Shown: positions 1 to 12,134 of the stretch, in pieces
Numbering within the stretch: the first letter of the stretch is position 1
Layout of the letters: each line of letters opens with the position of its first letter
Assembly (NCBI RefSeq): GCF_002563895.1
Contig: NZ_PDJB01000001.1
Coordinates: 1,099,501 to 1,163,500, forward strand
DNA from: Pseudomonas lurida
GTDB lineage: Bacteria; Pseudomonadota; Gammaproteobacteria; Pseudomonadales; Pseudomonadaceae
Reading direction: 5' to 3'
DNA length: 64,000 nucleotides
Made by a program: the position numbers and the translations under genes
Notes under the pieces: generated by a model
Databases searched by the model: none
The model's input: only the letters and a program-made list of their open reading frames with translations
What the model was told of the DNA's origin: nothing

Positions 1-2287
<2,287 letters not shown>

Positions 2288-2291
2288 GCAC

Positions 2292-3161
2292 ATGAACGGC
2301 GCATCGCTTCGTCATCAGCCCCCACAAGCACCCGGCCGCAAGCCGGTGCCACGGGGTGCCAGCCGAATGGTGGCTAAAGAGCCGATGTCGGCGCGCCTGC
2401 CGAAAGCCAATTTTGGTTTCCTCAAGGCGTTGTTCTGGCCTGTGCTGCTGGTGGTGTTGGGCTTCGGAACCTACGAGGGCGCCCAGCGTCTGTTGCCGTA
2501 TGCCGACCGGCCGATCACCAAGATCAGCGTGCAGGGCGACTTGAGCTACATCAGCCAGCAAGCGGTACAGCAGCGCATTGGCCCATACCTGGCGGCGAGC
2601 TTCTTCACCATCGACCTGGCCGGTATGCGCGCGGAGCTGGAGCAGATGCCGTGGATCGCCCACGCCGAAGTCCGCCGCGTATGGCCGGACCAGGTGACGA
2701 TCCGCCTGGAAGAGCAACTGCCCGTGGCCCGTTGGGGTGACGAAGCATTGCTGAACAACCAGGGCCAGGCATTCACCCCGCGTGAGCTGGCCAACTACGA
2801 GCACCTGCCGCAGCTGTTCGGGCCGCAGCGGGCGCAGCAGCAAGTGATGCAGCAGTACCAGGCCTTGAGCCAGATGCTGCGGCCACTGGGCTTCTCCATT
2901 GCACGCCTGGAACTGCGTGAACGGGGCAGCTGGTTTTTGACGACCGGGGCAGGCAGTTCCGGCCCGGGCATCCAGTTGTTGCTGGGACGCGACCGCTTGG
3001 TGGAAAAGATGCGCCGTTTCATTGCCATCTATGACAAGACCTTGAAAGAACAGATTACGAACATTGCGAGCGTCGACCTGCGTTACGCCAACGGCCTTGC
3101 CGTCGGCTGGCGTGAACCGGCTGCGCCCACGGCAGCGCAACCCGCTGTCGCGAAGAATTAA
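2292..3161 (+). CDS. ftsQ: Cell division protein FtsQ
   Basis: Bitopic inner-membrane divisome protein that links early cytoplasmic division proteins with the later FtsB/FtsL periplasmic partners. The 289-aa protein has a basic Pro/Arg-rich cytoplasmic tail (1-40), one membrane segment (about 42-61), a POTRA domain (about 75-145, starting [14 protein letters not shown]) and the FtsQ C-terminal domain. The ATG at 2292 is chosen over in-frame upstream starts inside ddlB because it fits the family length and lies 5 bases after the ddlB stop. It is followed by ftsA after 15 bases with a purine-rich AGAAGAGG ribosome site. Confidence 0.95.
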   Translation: MNGASLRHQPPQAPGRKPVPRGASRMVAKEPMSARLPKANFGFLKALFWPVLLVVLGFGTYEGAQRLLPYADRPITKISVQGDLSYISQQAVQQRIGPYLAASFFTIDLAGMRAELEQMPWIAHAEVRRVWPDQVTIRLEEQLPVARWGDEALLNNQGQAFTPRELANYEHLPQLFGPQRAQQQVMQQYQALSQMLRPLGFSIARLELRERGSWFLTTGAGSSGPGIQLLLGRDRLVEKMRRFIAIYDKTLKEQITNIASVDLRYANGLAVGWREPAAPTAAQPAVAKN

Positions 3162-3176
3162 GAAGAGGCAGGACCC

Positions 3177-4439
3177 ATGGCAAACGTGCAAAGCGGCAAA
3201 ATGATCGTCGGTCTCGATATCGGCACCTCCAAGGTGGTGGCGCTGGTGGGCGAGGTCGGGGAAGACGGCACGATCGAAATCGTCGGTATTGGCACGCATC
3301 CGTCCCGGGGCCTGAAGAAGGGCGTGGTGGTGAACATCGAGTCCACCGTGCAATCGATCCAGCGCGCCATTGAAGAGGCGCAGCTGATGGCCGGTTGCCG
3401 GATCCACTCGGCGTTCGTCGGCGTGGCCGGCAACCATATCCGCAGCCTGAACTCCCACGGCATCGTGGCGATCCGCGACCGCGAAGTCAGCTCGGCCGAC
3501 CTTGAGCGCGTCCTCGACGCAGCCCAGGCCGTGGCGATCCCGGCTGACCAGCGCGTGCTGCACACCCTGCCGCAGGACTACGTGATCGATAACCAGGAAG
3601 GCGTCCGCGAGCCCCTGGGCATGTCGGGCGTGCGTCTGGAAGCCAAGGTCCACGTGGTGACCTGCGCCGTCAATGCCGCACAAAACATTGAAAAATGCGT
3701 GCGCCGCTGCGGCCTGGAAATCGACGACATCATTCTTGAGCAACTGGCTTCGGCCTACTCGGTACTGACCGACGACGAAAAAGAACTGGGCGTGTGCCTG
3801 GTCGACATCGGCGGCGGCACCACGGACATCGCGATCTTCACCGAGGGTGCGATCCGTCACACCGCTGTGATCCCGATTGCCGGTGACCAGGTGACCAACG
3901 ACATCGCCATGGCGCTGCGTACACCGACCCAGTACGCCGAAGAAATCAAGATCCGCTACGCCTGCGCCCTGGCCAAGCTGGCCGGCGCCGGCGAGACCAT
4001 CAAGGTGCCAAGCGTGGGCGACCGTCCACCGCGCGAACTGTCGCGCCAGGCCCTGGCCGAAGTGGTCGAGCCGCGCTACGACGAACTGTTCACCCTGATC
4101 CAGGCTGAACTGCGTCGCAGCGGCTACGAAGATTTGATCCCGGCCGGCATCGTGCTGACCGGTGGCACCTCGAAGATGGAAGGCGCGGTCGAACTGGCCG
4201 AGGAAATCTTCCACATGCCGGTACGCCTGGGTGTTCCCCATGGCGTCAAAGGCCTGGGCGACGTGGTGCGCAACCCGATTTATTCCACCGGTGTGGGCTT
4301 GCTGTTGTACGGGCTGCAAAAGCAGACCGACGGCATTTCCCTGTCGGGCCCGAGCAACCGTGACAGCTACCGCAGCGACGACGAGGCCAAAGCGCCGTTG
4401 TTCGAGCGCTTGCAGGCTTGGGTTAAAGGCAATTTCTAA
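3177..4439 (+). CDS. ftsA: Cell division protein FtsA
   Basis: Actin-like ATPase that tethers FtsZ to the membrane and recruits later division proteins. The protein is 420 aa, normal for the family. It shows the first phosphate motif LDIGTSKVVALVGE at 13-26, the second phosphate motif DIGGGTTDIA near 220, and a C-terminal amphipathic membrane-targeting helix (PLFERLQAWVKGNF). It lies between ftsQ and ftsZ in the canonical order. Confidence 0.98.
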   Translation: MANVQSGKMIVGLDIGTSKVVALVGEVGEDGTIEIVGIGTHPSRGLKKGVVVNIESTVQSIQRAIEEAQLMAGCRIHSAFVGVAGNHIRSLNSHGIVAIRDREVSSADLERVLDAAQAVAIPADQRVLHTLPQDYVIDNQEGVREPLGMSGVRLEAKVHVVTCAVNAAQNIEKCVRRCGLEIDDIILEQLASAYSVLTDDEKELGVCLVDIGGGTTDIAIFTEGAIRHTAVIPIAGDQVTNDIAMALRTPTQYAEEIKIRYACALAKLAGAGETIKVPSVGDRPPRELSRQALAEVVEPRYDELFTLIQAELRRSGYEDLIPAGIVLTGGTSKMEGAVELAEEIFHMPVRLGVPHGVKGLGDVVRNPIYSTGVGLLLYGLQKQTDGISLSGPSNRDSYRSDDEAKAPLFERLQAWVKGNF

Positions 4440-4505
4440 AGATTTACCGCAACACCGTTTCAAGCAGTAGGCGAAAAAACTAGAGAAAACGAAAGGAGAG
4501 GGAAC

Positions 4506-5702
4506 ATGTTCGAACTCGTAGACAACATCCCCGCAAGCCCGGTCATCAAAGTGATCGGTGTCGGCGGTGGCGGCGGCAACGCTGTCAACCACATGGTCAA
4601 GAGCAACATTGAAGGCGTTGAATTCATCTGCGCCAACACTGATGCCCAGGCGCTGAAAAGCATCGGCGCGCGGACCATCCTGCAATTGGGCACTGCCGTG
4701 ACCAAGGGCCTCGGCGCTGGCGCCAACCCGGAAGTCGGCCGTCAAGCCGCGCTGGAAGACCGCGAGCGTATTGCCGAAGTGCTGCAAGGCACTAACATGG
4801 TGTTCATCACCACTGGCATGGGCGGTGGTACCGGTACCGGTGCTGCGCCGATCATTGCCGAAGTGGCCAAGGAAATGGGCATTCTGACGGTTGCTGTCGT
4901 GACCCGTCCGTTCCCGTTCGAAGGTCGCAAGCGCATGCAGATCGCCGACGAAGGCATCCGTCTGCTGTCTGAAAGCGTCGACTCGTTGATCACCATCCCT
5001 AACGAGAAGCTGCTGACCATCCTGGGCAAGGACGCAAGCCTGCTGTCCGCGTTCGCCAAGGCCGACGATGTACTGGCCGGTGCCGTTCGCGGTATCTCCG
5101 ACATCATCAAGCGCCCAGGCATGATCAACGTCGACTTTGCCGACGTACGTACCGTCATGAGCGAAATGGGCATGGCAATGATGGGCACTGGCTGCGCCAG
5201 CGGTCCGAACCGTGCACGCGAAGCCACTGAAGCGGCTATCCGCAACCCGTTGCTGGAAGACGTGAACCTGCAAGGCGCACGTGGCATCCTGGTGAACATC
5301 ACCGCCGGTCCTGACCTGTCCCTGGGTGAGTACTCCGACGTGGGTAGCATCATCGAAGCCTTCGCTTCCGAGCACGCCATGGTCAAAGTCGGTACCGTTA
5401 TCGACCCGGACATGCGCGACGAACTGCACGTGACGGTCGTGGCTACCGGCCTGGGCGCAAAAATCGAGAAGCCTGTGAAGGTCATCGACAATACCGTTCA
5501 TACCAGCCACGCCAGCCAGCAAGCTGCCGCTCCAGCGCCTGCGCGCCAGGAACTGCCGTCTGTGAACTACCGTGACCTGGACCGTCCGACCGTGATGCGC
5601 AACCAGGCTCAGGCCGGTGCTGCGGCGTCCCGTAGCCCGAATCCGCAAGATGATCTGGACTACTTGGACATCCCGGCATTCCTGCGTCGTCAGGCCGATT
5701 AA
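4506..5702 (+). CDS. ftsZ: Cell division GTPase FtsZ
   Basis: Tubulin-like GTPase that polymerises into the Z ring. The protein is 398 aa. The nucleotide signature GGGTGTG is at 106-112, the T7 loop NVDFADVRTVM is near 207-217, and a variable linker leads to the conserved C-terminal peptide LDIPAFLRRQ that binds FtsA and ZipA. A very strong ribosome site (AAAGGAGAGGG) lies just before the ATG in a 66-base gap after ftsA, consistent with the high expression of ftsZ. Confidence 0.99.
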   Translation: MFELVDNIPASPVIKVIGVGGGGGNAVNHMVKSNIEGVEFICANTDAQALKSIGARTILQLGTAVTKGLGAGANPEVGRQAALEDRERIAEVLQGTNMVFITTGMGGGTGTGAAPIIAEVAKEMGILTVAVVTRPFPFEGRKRMQIADEGIRLLSESVDSLITIPNEKLLTILGKDASLLSAFAKADDVLAGAVRGISDIIKRPGMINVDFADVRTVMSEMGMAMMGTGCASGPNRAREATEAAIRNPLLEDVNLQGARGILVNITAGPDLSLGEYSDVGSIIEAFASEHAMVKVGTVIDPDMRDELHVTVVATGLGAKIEKPVKVIDNTVHTSHASQQAAAPAPARQELPSVNYRDLDRPTVMRNQAQAGAAASRSPNPQDDLDYLDIPAFLRRQAD

Positions 5703-5753
5703 TGGAATGTATCAGGGCTATGAAGGTGATTGGTGTTCAGCAAAGGTCTGGTC

Positions 5754-5762
5754 TGCTATTAT
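5754..5762 (+). promoter_or_regulatory. Candidate extended -10 promoter for lpxC
   Basis: In the 112-base gap between ftsZ and lpxC the sequence TGCTATTAT matches an extended -10 (TGnTATAAT with one change). The -35 match at normal spacing (TGTTCA, about 5734) is poor. Separate promoters for lpxC are known in pseudomonads, so this is plausible but unproven. Confidence 0.4.
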
Positions 5763-5778
5763 CGCCAGCCTTTGTTGA

Positions 5779-6726
<948 letters not shown>

Positions 6727-6753
6727 GTCACAACTCTCTTCTTTAGTTTTGAA

Positions 6754-6779
6754 AGGCTGCCTTCGGGTGGCCTTTTTTT
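6754..6779 (+). terminator. Rho-independent terminator after lpxC
   Basis: An 8-bp stem (AGGCTGCC paired with GGTGGCCT, including two G-U pairs) closed by a TTCG tetraloop is followed by seven T. It lies 27 bases after the lpxC stop and marks the end of the cell-wall/division cluster. Confidence 0.9.
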
Positions 6780-6863
6780 ATGCCTGGTGATCCGCCAGCG
6801 ATAACGCGCGGCAAGCCCCGCTCACCGCAGAAACCTGCGCACCCCAGGAAGGGGCCGCGCTCA

Positions 6864-8357
6864 TCACAGGGTCGCCGCATCCACAATCCGATTACGCCCC
6901 GTATGCTTGGCTTCGTACAGCGCCCGATCCGCACTCAGCAACAACGTCTCCAGCGACAGGCGGCTGCGCTTTTCCCAGGTACTCATGCCAATGCTCACCG
7001 TAATCGGCTGTTTATCCCCCGCCACCCTCGGCAAGTGTTCGATGCTGCTGCGGATATGCTCGGCGATCACCCTGGCGCCCTTGGCATCGGTCATCGGCAG
7101 CACCACAGCAAACTCTTCACCGCCATAACGCGCCGCCAAGTCGGCCGGACGGCGGATATTGGCGCCGATCACTTGCGCCACCGTGCGCAGCGCCGCATCA
7201 CCGCCATGATGGCCGTGGCGGTCGTTGAAGGCCTTGAAGTGATCCACGTCGATCATCAGCACTGTCAGCGGCTCCGTCGAGCGTTGCGCGCGATCCCACT
7301 CCAGGCGCAGGCGCTCGTCCAGGATGCGGCGGTTGGCCAGGCCGGTCAGGGCGTCGGTGGCTGCCAATTCTGACAGGACGCGCTCAGCGCGATAGCGGCG
7401 TCGCAGTTCCCGGCGCAGCATCCAGGTCAGCCATAACAAGCCAATACAGAGGATGCCAGTGGCACCACTGGTCAGGAGTGCGGCGCGTATCCAAGGGGCG
7501 AATACATCTTCACTGGACAGTGCTACCACCACAATCAGCGGCAGTTCTCCGACATTGGTGAAGGTGTACAGGCGCTCCTTGCCGCTAATGGCCGAGATGG
7601 CCTGGAAGCTGCCATTGCCTTCACGCAGTATTCTTTTGAAGTTCGGTCGTTCGCTCAGGTCCTTGTCAATCATGTCGCTTTCCAGCAGTGGCTGCTGCGC
7701 CAGCAAGATGCCTTGGTTGTTCAGCAGGTTGATGCTGCTGCCATTGCCGATCGTCAGGGTGCTGAATAGCTGATCGAAATACGCCAGGCGCATGGTCGCG
7801 ACCGCGACGCCCGCGAACTCGCCATTGGGTCCCGACACGCGCCGACTGAATGCCATGCGCCAGACCTGGTCGCAGTTGCAGTGGATCTTGAACGGCCGAC
7901 TGATAAACAGGCCGGCCTGGGCGTCCTTGGCATGCACCTGGAAATAATCGCGGCTGGCAAAGTTGCGCGGGGTGGGTTGCAGGGTGGAAGAGTCAGCGAT
8001 CACCGCGCCATTGGCGTCCAGCAACAGCACTTCGCCCTTGAAAGGCGCCGCCGTGGATAAGTCGAACTGCACCAGGTGCTGGATATTCGCCGCAACCTGC
8101 GACAGATCATTGCGCTGCTTGGCTGCGATCAACCCCTTGAGGGCCAGGTCGTAGAGCTCGACGTTACGCAGCACGTCGGCGTTGATCAATTGCGCAATAT
8201 TGGTGGTTGAGCGCGTGGCGGCCCGCAGGGTGCTGGCGTGTTCACGGATCAGCAATACGGCGACGATCACAACGATCAAGGCGACGGTGAGGCCACTGCC
8301 CAGAATCAGTAGAAGTTCCGGGCGTGCTGGCAGGGTACGAATGCGGGGTCGACTCAT
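6864..8357 (-). CDS. Membrane-bound diguanylate cyclase with periplasmic dCache-like sensor
   Basis: Makes cyclic-di-GMP from two GTP. The 497-aa protein has an N-terminal membrane helix (about 13-37), a periplasmic region of about 250 residues that looks like a double-Cache sensor, a second membrane helix (about 285-308) and a C-terminal GGDEF domain. The active-site loop is intact as GGEEF at 412-416. An inhibitory I-site RPAD lies at 403-406, the canonical five residues upstream, so product inhibition is expected. The sensor carries an unusual CNC dipair (KIHCNCDQVW). No EAL domain is present. It is a single gene transcribed toward lpxC; its ligand is unknown. Confidence 0.9.
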   Translation of the reverse strand: MSRPRIRTLPARPELLLILGSGLTVALIVVIVAVLLIREHASTLRAATRSTTNIAQLINADVLRNVELYDLALKGLIAAKQRNDLSQVAANIQHLVQFDLSTAAPFKGEVLLLDANGAVIADSSTLQPTPRNFASRDYFQVHAKDAQAGLFISRPFKIHCNCDQVWRMAFSRRVSGPNGEFAGVAVATMRLAYFDQLFSTLTIGNGSSINLLNNQGILLAQQPLLESDMIDKDLSERPNFKRILREGNGSFQAISAISGKERLYTFTNVGELPLIVVVALSSEDVFAPWIRAALLTSGATGILCIGLLWLTWMLRRELRRRYRAERVLSELAATDALTGLANRRILDERLRLEWDRAQRSTEPLTVLMIDVDHFKAFNDRHGHHGGDAALRTVAQVIGANIRRPADLAARYGGEEFAVVLPMTDAKGARVIAEHIRSSIEHLPRVAGDKQPITVSIGMSTWEKRSRLSLETLLLSADRALYEAKHTGRNRIVDAATL

Positions 8358-8444
8358 CGCGCAGACTTCAGCAGGGAAGATGCTGGCAGTTTAGTTCTAC
8401 GCGATGAAAATTAAATCACTGGTTAAAAAGAAAGATGCGTGGGG

Positions 8445-9767
8445 TCAGAACACGTTGATCGGATAGTCGACGATCACCCGGTACTCATCCACGTCCCGGT
8501 CTACCGCGGCATAACCGTTGCTCCCGCGGTTGACCGCCCATTGCAGGCGCACCGCCAGGTCCTTGGCCTTGCCGCCCTGTACCACGTATTTCACGTCGAT
8601 GTCCCGTTCCCAATGCTTGGCGTCCTTGCCATCGGCGCTGTACCAGGCACTGTAGCCACGGCTTTGCGGGTCGACTTTGGTCAGGTCGGTCTTGCCGCTG
8701 ATGTACGAAACGGCCGAGGTCAGCCCGGGCAGGCCCAGGCCGCCGAAGTTATAGGCGTACTTGAGTTTCCACGAACGCTCATTGGGGCCGTTGAAGTCGG
8801 AGTATTGCTGGGAGTTGTCCAGGTACACGCTGTCGCCCTGGGCGATGTAGTCGAACGGCGTGTTGCCGTTGACCCGCTGGTACGCGGCGGTCACGCTGTG
8901 ATGGCCGACGTCCACGGTGAAGTGCAGGCTGTAGGTGTTGTTGTCGATATCCCCCAGCAGCGACTGCCCGGTGTCCTGGGTATGGTAGTAATGCAGGCCG
9001 GGGTTGAGACTGATCATCTCGTTCACCACGTAGGTGTAGTCCAGGTCGTAGTAGTACTGGTGCCACACGTCCTTGAGCTCGGAGGCGTAGAGGTTGCTGG
9101 TCAGCCCGTCGATACCGCTGAACGACACGCCTGCCCAGTTCATGTGCTGGCTGTCTGCGTTGGCGGGCAGGGCGCCATAGCTGGTGCCGATGCGGCGGTG
9201 GCTGCTCTGGTTGTAGAGCTTGGTAAAGCTGGCCTGGCCACCTTCGAACATCCAGCCATCGAGGCTGTGATTGGTCAGGCTCACGCCGCGGAAGGTCTGC
9301 GGCAACATGCGGGTCGCGCCGCCGGCGATCACCGGGTTATTGAGGAACAGGTCGCCGGCTTTCAGTTCGGTGTCGAATGCGCGCATTTTCAAGGTGCCAC
9401 CTGCGGTCGAGAACGAACCGGGGGCCTTGCCGTTGCCGCTGCCGTACGGAAGGATGCTGGAACCATCCGTGCCGCCACCGCCGTCGAGTTTAAGGCCGAG
9501 CATGGCGTGAGCGTCCAGGCCGAAGCCGACGGTGCCCTGGGTGTAGCCGGATTCGAAGGTGCCGATGAAACCCTGGCCCCACTCCTTGCTGTCATCGGTG
9601 TGGATGTCACGACGGTCGCGGTTCATGTAGTAGTTGCGGGTGTTGATGTTGAGGTGCGAGCCTTCGACGAAACCGTCTGCAGGTAGGGTGTCTGCCGCGT
9701 GGGCAAGGGGCGTGATCGTTGCTGTGATTGCGAGAAATAACGGGGTGAACGTCAGCGAGTTCTTCAC
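8445..9767 (-). CDS. OprD-family outer-membrane porin
   Basis: Substrate-specific outer-membrane porin of the OprD/OpdK type (18-stranded barrel) for small carboxylates or amino acids. The GTG at 9767 is chosen because an AAAGGAG site lies 9 bases upstream and it gives a clean Sec signal peptide (MKNSLTF...PLAHA, cleaved before ADT, about 24 residues). The mature N-terminus [22 protein letters not shown] is the family hallmark, and the last residue is Phe, as usual for barrels. Length is 440 aa. It is not linked to a catabolic operon here, so the substrate cannot be inferred. Confidence 0.9.
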   Translation of the reverse strand: MKNSLTFTPLFLAITATITPLAHAADTLPADGFVEGSHLNINTRNYYMNRDRRDIHTDDSKEWGQGFIGTFESGYTQGTVGFGLDAHAMLGLKLDGGGGTDGSSILPYGSGNGKAPGSFSTAGGTLKMRAFDTELKAGDLFLNNPVIAGGATRMLPQTFRGVSLTNHSLDGWMFEGGQASFTKLYNQSSHRRIGTSYGALPANADSQHMNWAGVSFSGIDGLTSNLYASELKDVWHQYYYDLDYTYVVNEMISLNPGLHYYHTQDTGQSLLGDIDNNTYSLHFTVDVGHHSVTAAYQRVNGNTPFDYIAQGDSVYLDNSQQYSDFNGPNERSWKLKYAYNFGGLGLPGLTSAVSYISGKTDLTKVDPQSRGYSAWYSADGKDAKHWERDIDVKYVVQGGKAKDLAVRLQWAVNRGSNGYAAVDRDVDEYRVIVDYPINVF

Positions 9768-9841
9768 CGGTGTAGCTCCTTTGGTCAATCGGAAACGGCC
9801 AATGTCGTGGGTGTGTGCCTGGCCTTTTTTACGGCAAAAAA

Positions 9842-9874
9842 AAGCCGCTGAAGTCAGCGGCTTTAAGACAGATT
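9842..9874 (-). terminator. Rho-independent terminator or attenuator ahead of the porin gene
   Basis: On the minus strand an 11-bp perfect stem (AAAGCCGCTGA with TCAGCGGCTTT, 2-base loop) runs straight into eight T. Transcription enters from the two-component/efflux operon at higher coordinates, so it probably ends that operon. It lies only about 75 bases ahead of the porin start, so it could instead act as an attenuator in a longer porin leader. Confidence 0.75.
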
Positions 9875-10002
9875 CCCAGTGTAGAGCCCTGGAAATAAGT
9901 CGAGGGAAATTCGGGTAAGCGGGAGGCTGCCTTTGCCGTCGCGCTCATCGATGCGTCAAATTAACGCAGGCGAGCGGTGCGATACAGAGTGTAACAAGAT
10001 AA

Positions 10003-10029
10003 TGACTGTTGCCCAAATCGCAACAGTCA
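10003..10029 (-). terminator. Hairpin just after the histidine kinase gene
   Basis: Perfect 10-bp inverted repeat (TGACTGTTGC and GCAACAGTCA, 7-base loop) 43 bases after the kinase stop. Only a weak T-rich tail (TTATCTTGTT) follows on the minus strand, so it may be an inefficient terminator or a 3'-end stabiliser, with the stronger hairpin at 9842 as backup. Confidence 0.5.
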
Positions 10030-10071
10030 GGGCGATGGAGGGCTTCTGTGGCCACCTGTTGACCGAGGTGT

Positions 10072-11436
10072 TCAGGCCGGAAGAGTAATGCCGAAGGTAT
10101 TGCCGCCTTGCTCGCTGCGCACGAACACATCGCCGCCGTGCATCAACGCAATAGCCTTGACGATGGCAAGGCCCAGGCCGTGATTGGCGCCGCTGTTGCT
10201 GCGCGACGCATCTACCCGGTAAAAACGCTCGAACAACCGTGGCAGGTGTTCGCTGGCGATCGCGTCGCCGGGGTTGGTCACACCGATCGCCACCTGATGC
10301 TCCTGCACCTCGATGTTCACGGTGATCACCTGCCCGGGCGCGGTGTGCTGTACCGCGTTGCTCAGCAGGTTGATCAGGGCTCGGCGCAGGTGCGCCTTTT
10401 CGATCTGCACCAGGGCATCGCCTCGGACCTGCACCTGGACCTGGGCGTCTTCGAGGATGAAGTCCAGGTAGTCGAGGGTGGTCGCCACCTCATCGGCCAG
10501 GGAGCTTTCGATCAGCTTTGTGGCCTTGCTGCCCTGGTCGGCGCTGGCCAGGAACAGCATGTCGTTGATGATCGAGCGCAGGCGCTCCAGCTCCTCGAGG
10601 TTGGATTGCAGCACCTCGAAATAATGCTCGGCAGAGCGCCCGCGAGTCAGCGCGACCTGGGTCTGGCCGATCAGGTTGGTCAGTGGCGAGCGCAGTTCGT
10701 GGGCCACGTCGGCATTGAACGACTCAAGGCGTGAGTAAGCCTGTTCCACGCGGTCGAGGGTGGAATTGAATGAGTTGACGAACTGGCTCAACTCCGGCGG
10801 CAACGGTGACAGTTGCAGGCGTCCGGAGAGCTTGGGTGGGGCGAGTTTCTGTGCCTCATCCGAGAGTTTGCCCAGGGGTTTGAGGCCGATGCGCGCGACC
10901 CAGAAGCCCAGCAACGACGCCAGCACCACGCCCACCAGCGAGAGGGCGACCAGCGCTACCAGCAGGTGGTGCTGGGTGGCACGGAAATTCTCGGTGTCGA
11001 TGGCGATCATGAAACGCAAGGGCGGGCGTTGATCCTTGGCCGGGAACTGGCTCACCAGGACCTTCAGCGGGTATTCGCGCCCCGGCAGGCGCAGGTCGCG
11101 CTTGCCCGTCGGGCCTTCGGCGAAGGCACGGATCTGCGCATCGGGGTTGCCGTACTCGTAGTTGGGATCGCTGCTCACGACCCAGAACCGGATGCGCTTG
11201 TCTTCCTCGCCCAACAACTTGAGCTTGGCCTGAATCTTCACCCAATGGTCCGGTGTGCCGAAGCGGTTCACCGACGACTCCAGCACGCTGTAGCGCGCAT
11301 CCAGCTCGGCGCCTGGCAACAAGCCGAGGCTGCGGTCCACCTGCTGATACAGCGCGCCGCCGATCAACAGGAAGATCAGCAGCGCCACCAGCGTGAACAG
11401 GCTGCTCAGGCGCAGGGCAATGGAGTTAGCTGACAC
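10072..11436 (-). CDS. Two-component sensor histidine kinase (CusS/CopS-like)
   Basis: Inner-membrane sensor kinase for the adjacent response regulator. The GTG at 11436 overlaps the regulator stop by 11 bases and gives 454 aa, typical of the heavy-metal sensor kinase group. It has TM1 (about 8-28), a periplasmic domain to about 155, TM2 (about 160-183), HAMP, and a DHp domain with phospho-acceptor His246 (VAHELRSPL). The ATPase N box is NLLSNAVQH near 356-364 and the G box is NHGLGLAIVK. It is the last gene of an MFP-RND-regulator-kinase operon, so it probably senses something the pump exports. Metal sensing is suggested only by family resemblance. Confidence 0.88.
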   Translation of the reverse strand: MSANSIALRLSSLFTLVALLIFLLIGGALYQQVDRSLGLLPGAELDARYSVLESSVNRFGTPDHWVKIQAKLKLLGEEDKRIRFWVVSSDPNYEYGNPDAQIRAFAEGPTGKRDLRLPGREYPLKVLVSQFPAKDQRPPLRFMIAIDTENFRATQHHLLVALVALSLVGVVLASLLGFWVARIGLKPLGKLSDEAQKLAPPKLSGRLQLSPLPPELSQFVNSFNSTLDRVEQAYSRLESFNADVAHELRSPLTNLIGQTQVALTRGRSAEHYFEVLQSNLEELERLRSIINDMLFLASADQGSKATKLIESSLADEVATTLDYLDFILEDAQVQVQVRGDALVQIEKAHLRRALINLLSNAVQHTAPGQVITVNIEVQEHQVAIGVTNPGDAIASEHLPRLFERFYRVDASRSNSGANHGLGLAIVKAIALMHGGDVFVRSEQGGNTFGITLPA

Positions 11437-12103
11437 TTCGGCTCTCCAGCACATAGCCCATGCCGCGGATGGTGTGCAGCAGCTTGGTGTCGAACGGCCC
11501 GTCGAGTTTGGCACGCAGGCGCTTGATCGCGACTTCCACCACGTTGGCGTCGCTGTCGAAATTGATGTCCCAGACCATTTCCGCAATCGCGGTCTTGGAC
11601 AGGATCTCGCCCTGGCGCCGCGCCAATACGCTGAGCAGCGAGAATTCCTTGGCGGTCAGGTCCAGGCGCAGGCCGTTGCGGCTGGCCTTGCGGCTGATCA
11701 GGTCGATCCACAGGTCGGCAACCGTCACCTGCACCGGTTCGTGGCCGCCGCTGCGCCGTGTCAGGGCTTGCAGGCGCGCCACCAGTTCCAGGAAGGAAAA
11801 CGGTTTGCCCAGGTAATCGTCGGCGCCCTCGCGCAGGCCGCGAATGCGGTCTTCCACACGCTCGCGGGCGGTGAGCATGATCACTGGCGTCTGCTTGCGT
11901 GCGCGCAATGCACGCAACACACCAAAGCCATCGAGGCCGGGCAGCATCACGTCGAGCACGATCACGGCGTAGTCGTTTTCCAGCGCCAGGTGCAAGCCCT
12001 CGACGCCTTCGCGGGCGACGTCGACGGTGTAGCCCTGTTCCGTCAGGCCGCGGTGCAGGTAATCCGCGGTTTTTTCTTCGTCTTCAATAATCAGGACGCG
12101 CAT
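11426..12103 (-). CDS. OmpR/CopR-family response regulator
   Basis: DNA-binding response regulator of 225 aa. The receiver domain has the acidic pair E7/D8 (IIEDEEK) and phospho-acceptor Asp51 (VIVLDVMLPGLDG), followed by a winged-helix output domain (LWIDLISRKASRNGLRLDLTAKEF...RGMGYVLE). The ATG at 12103 is chosen because it begins the canonical MRVLIIEDEE; an upstream in-frame start would add an unrelated tail. It lies 31 bases after the RND gene and overlaps the kinase gene. The palindrome at 16473-16490 ahead of the operon is a candidate target site. Confidence 0.93.
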   Translation of the reverse strand: MRVLIIEDEEKTADYLHRGLTEQGYTVDVAREGVEGLHLALENDYAVIVLDVMLPGLDGFGVLRALRARKQTPVIMLTARERVEDRIRGLREGADDYLGKPFSFLELVARLQALTRRSGGHEPVQVTVADLWIDLISRKASRNGLRLDLTAKEFSLLSVLARRQGEILSKTAIAEMVWDINFDSDANVVEVAIKRLRAKLDGPFDTKLLHTIRGMGYVLESRSVS

Positions 12104-12134
12104 CAGCCTTTTGCTCCAGGGCGGGGCCTCAGCC

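Larger units (their letters stand above)
9768..10071. other. Gene-free 304-base gap with two hairpins
   Basis: This stretch between the histidine kinase and the porin gene holds two terminator-like hairpins (9842-9874 and 10003-10029) and the porin ribosome site. I see no gene in it. The porin promoter must lie in the last 75 bases, or the nearer hairpin must be read through. Confidence 0.7.
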
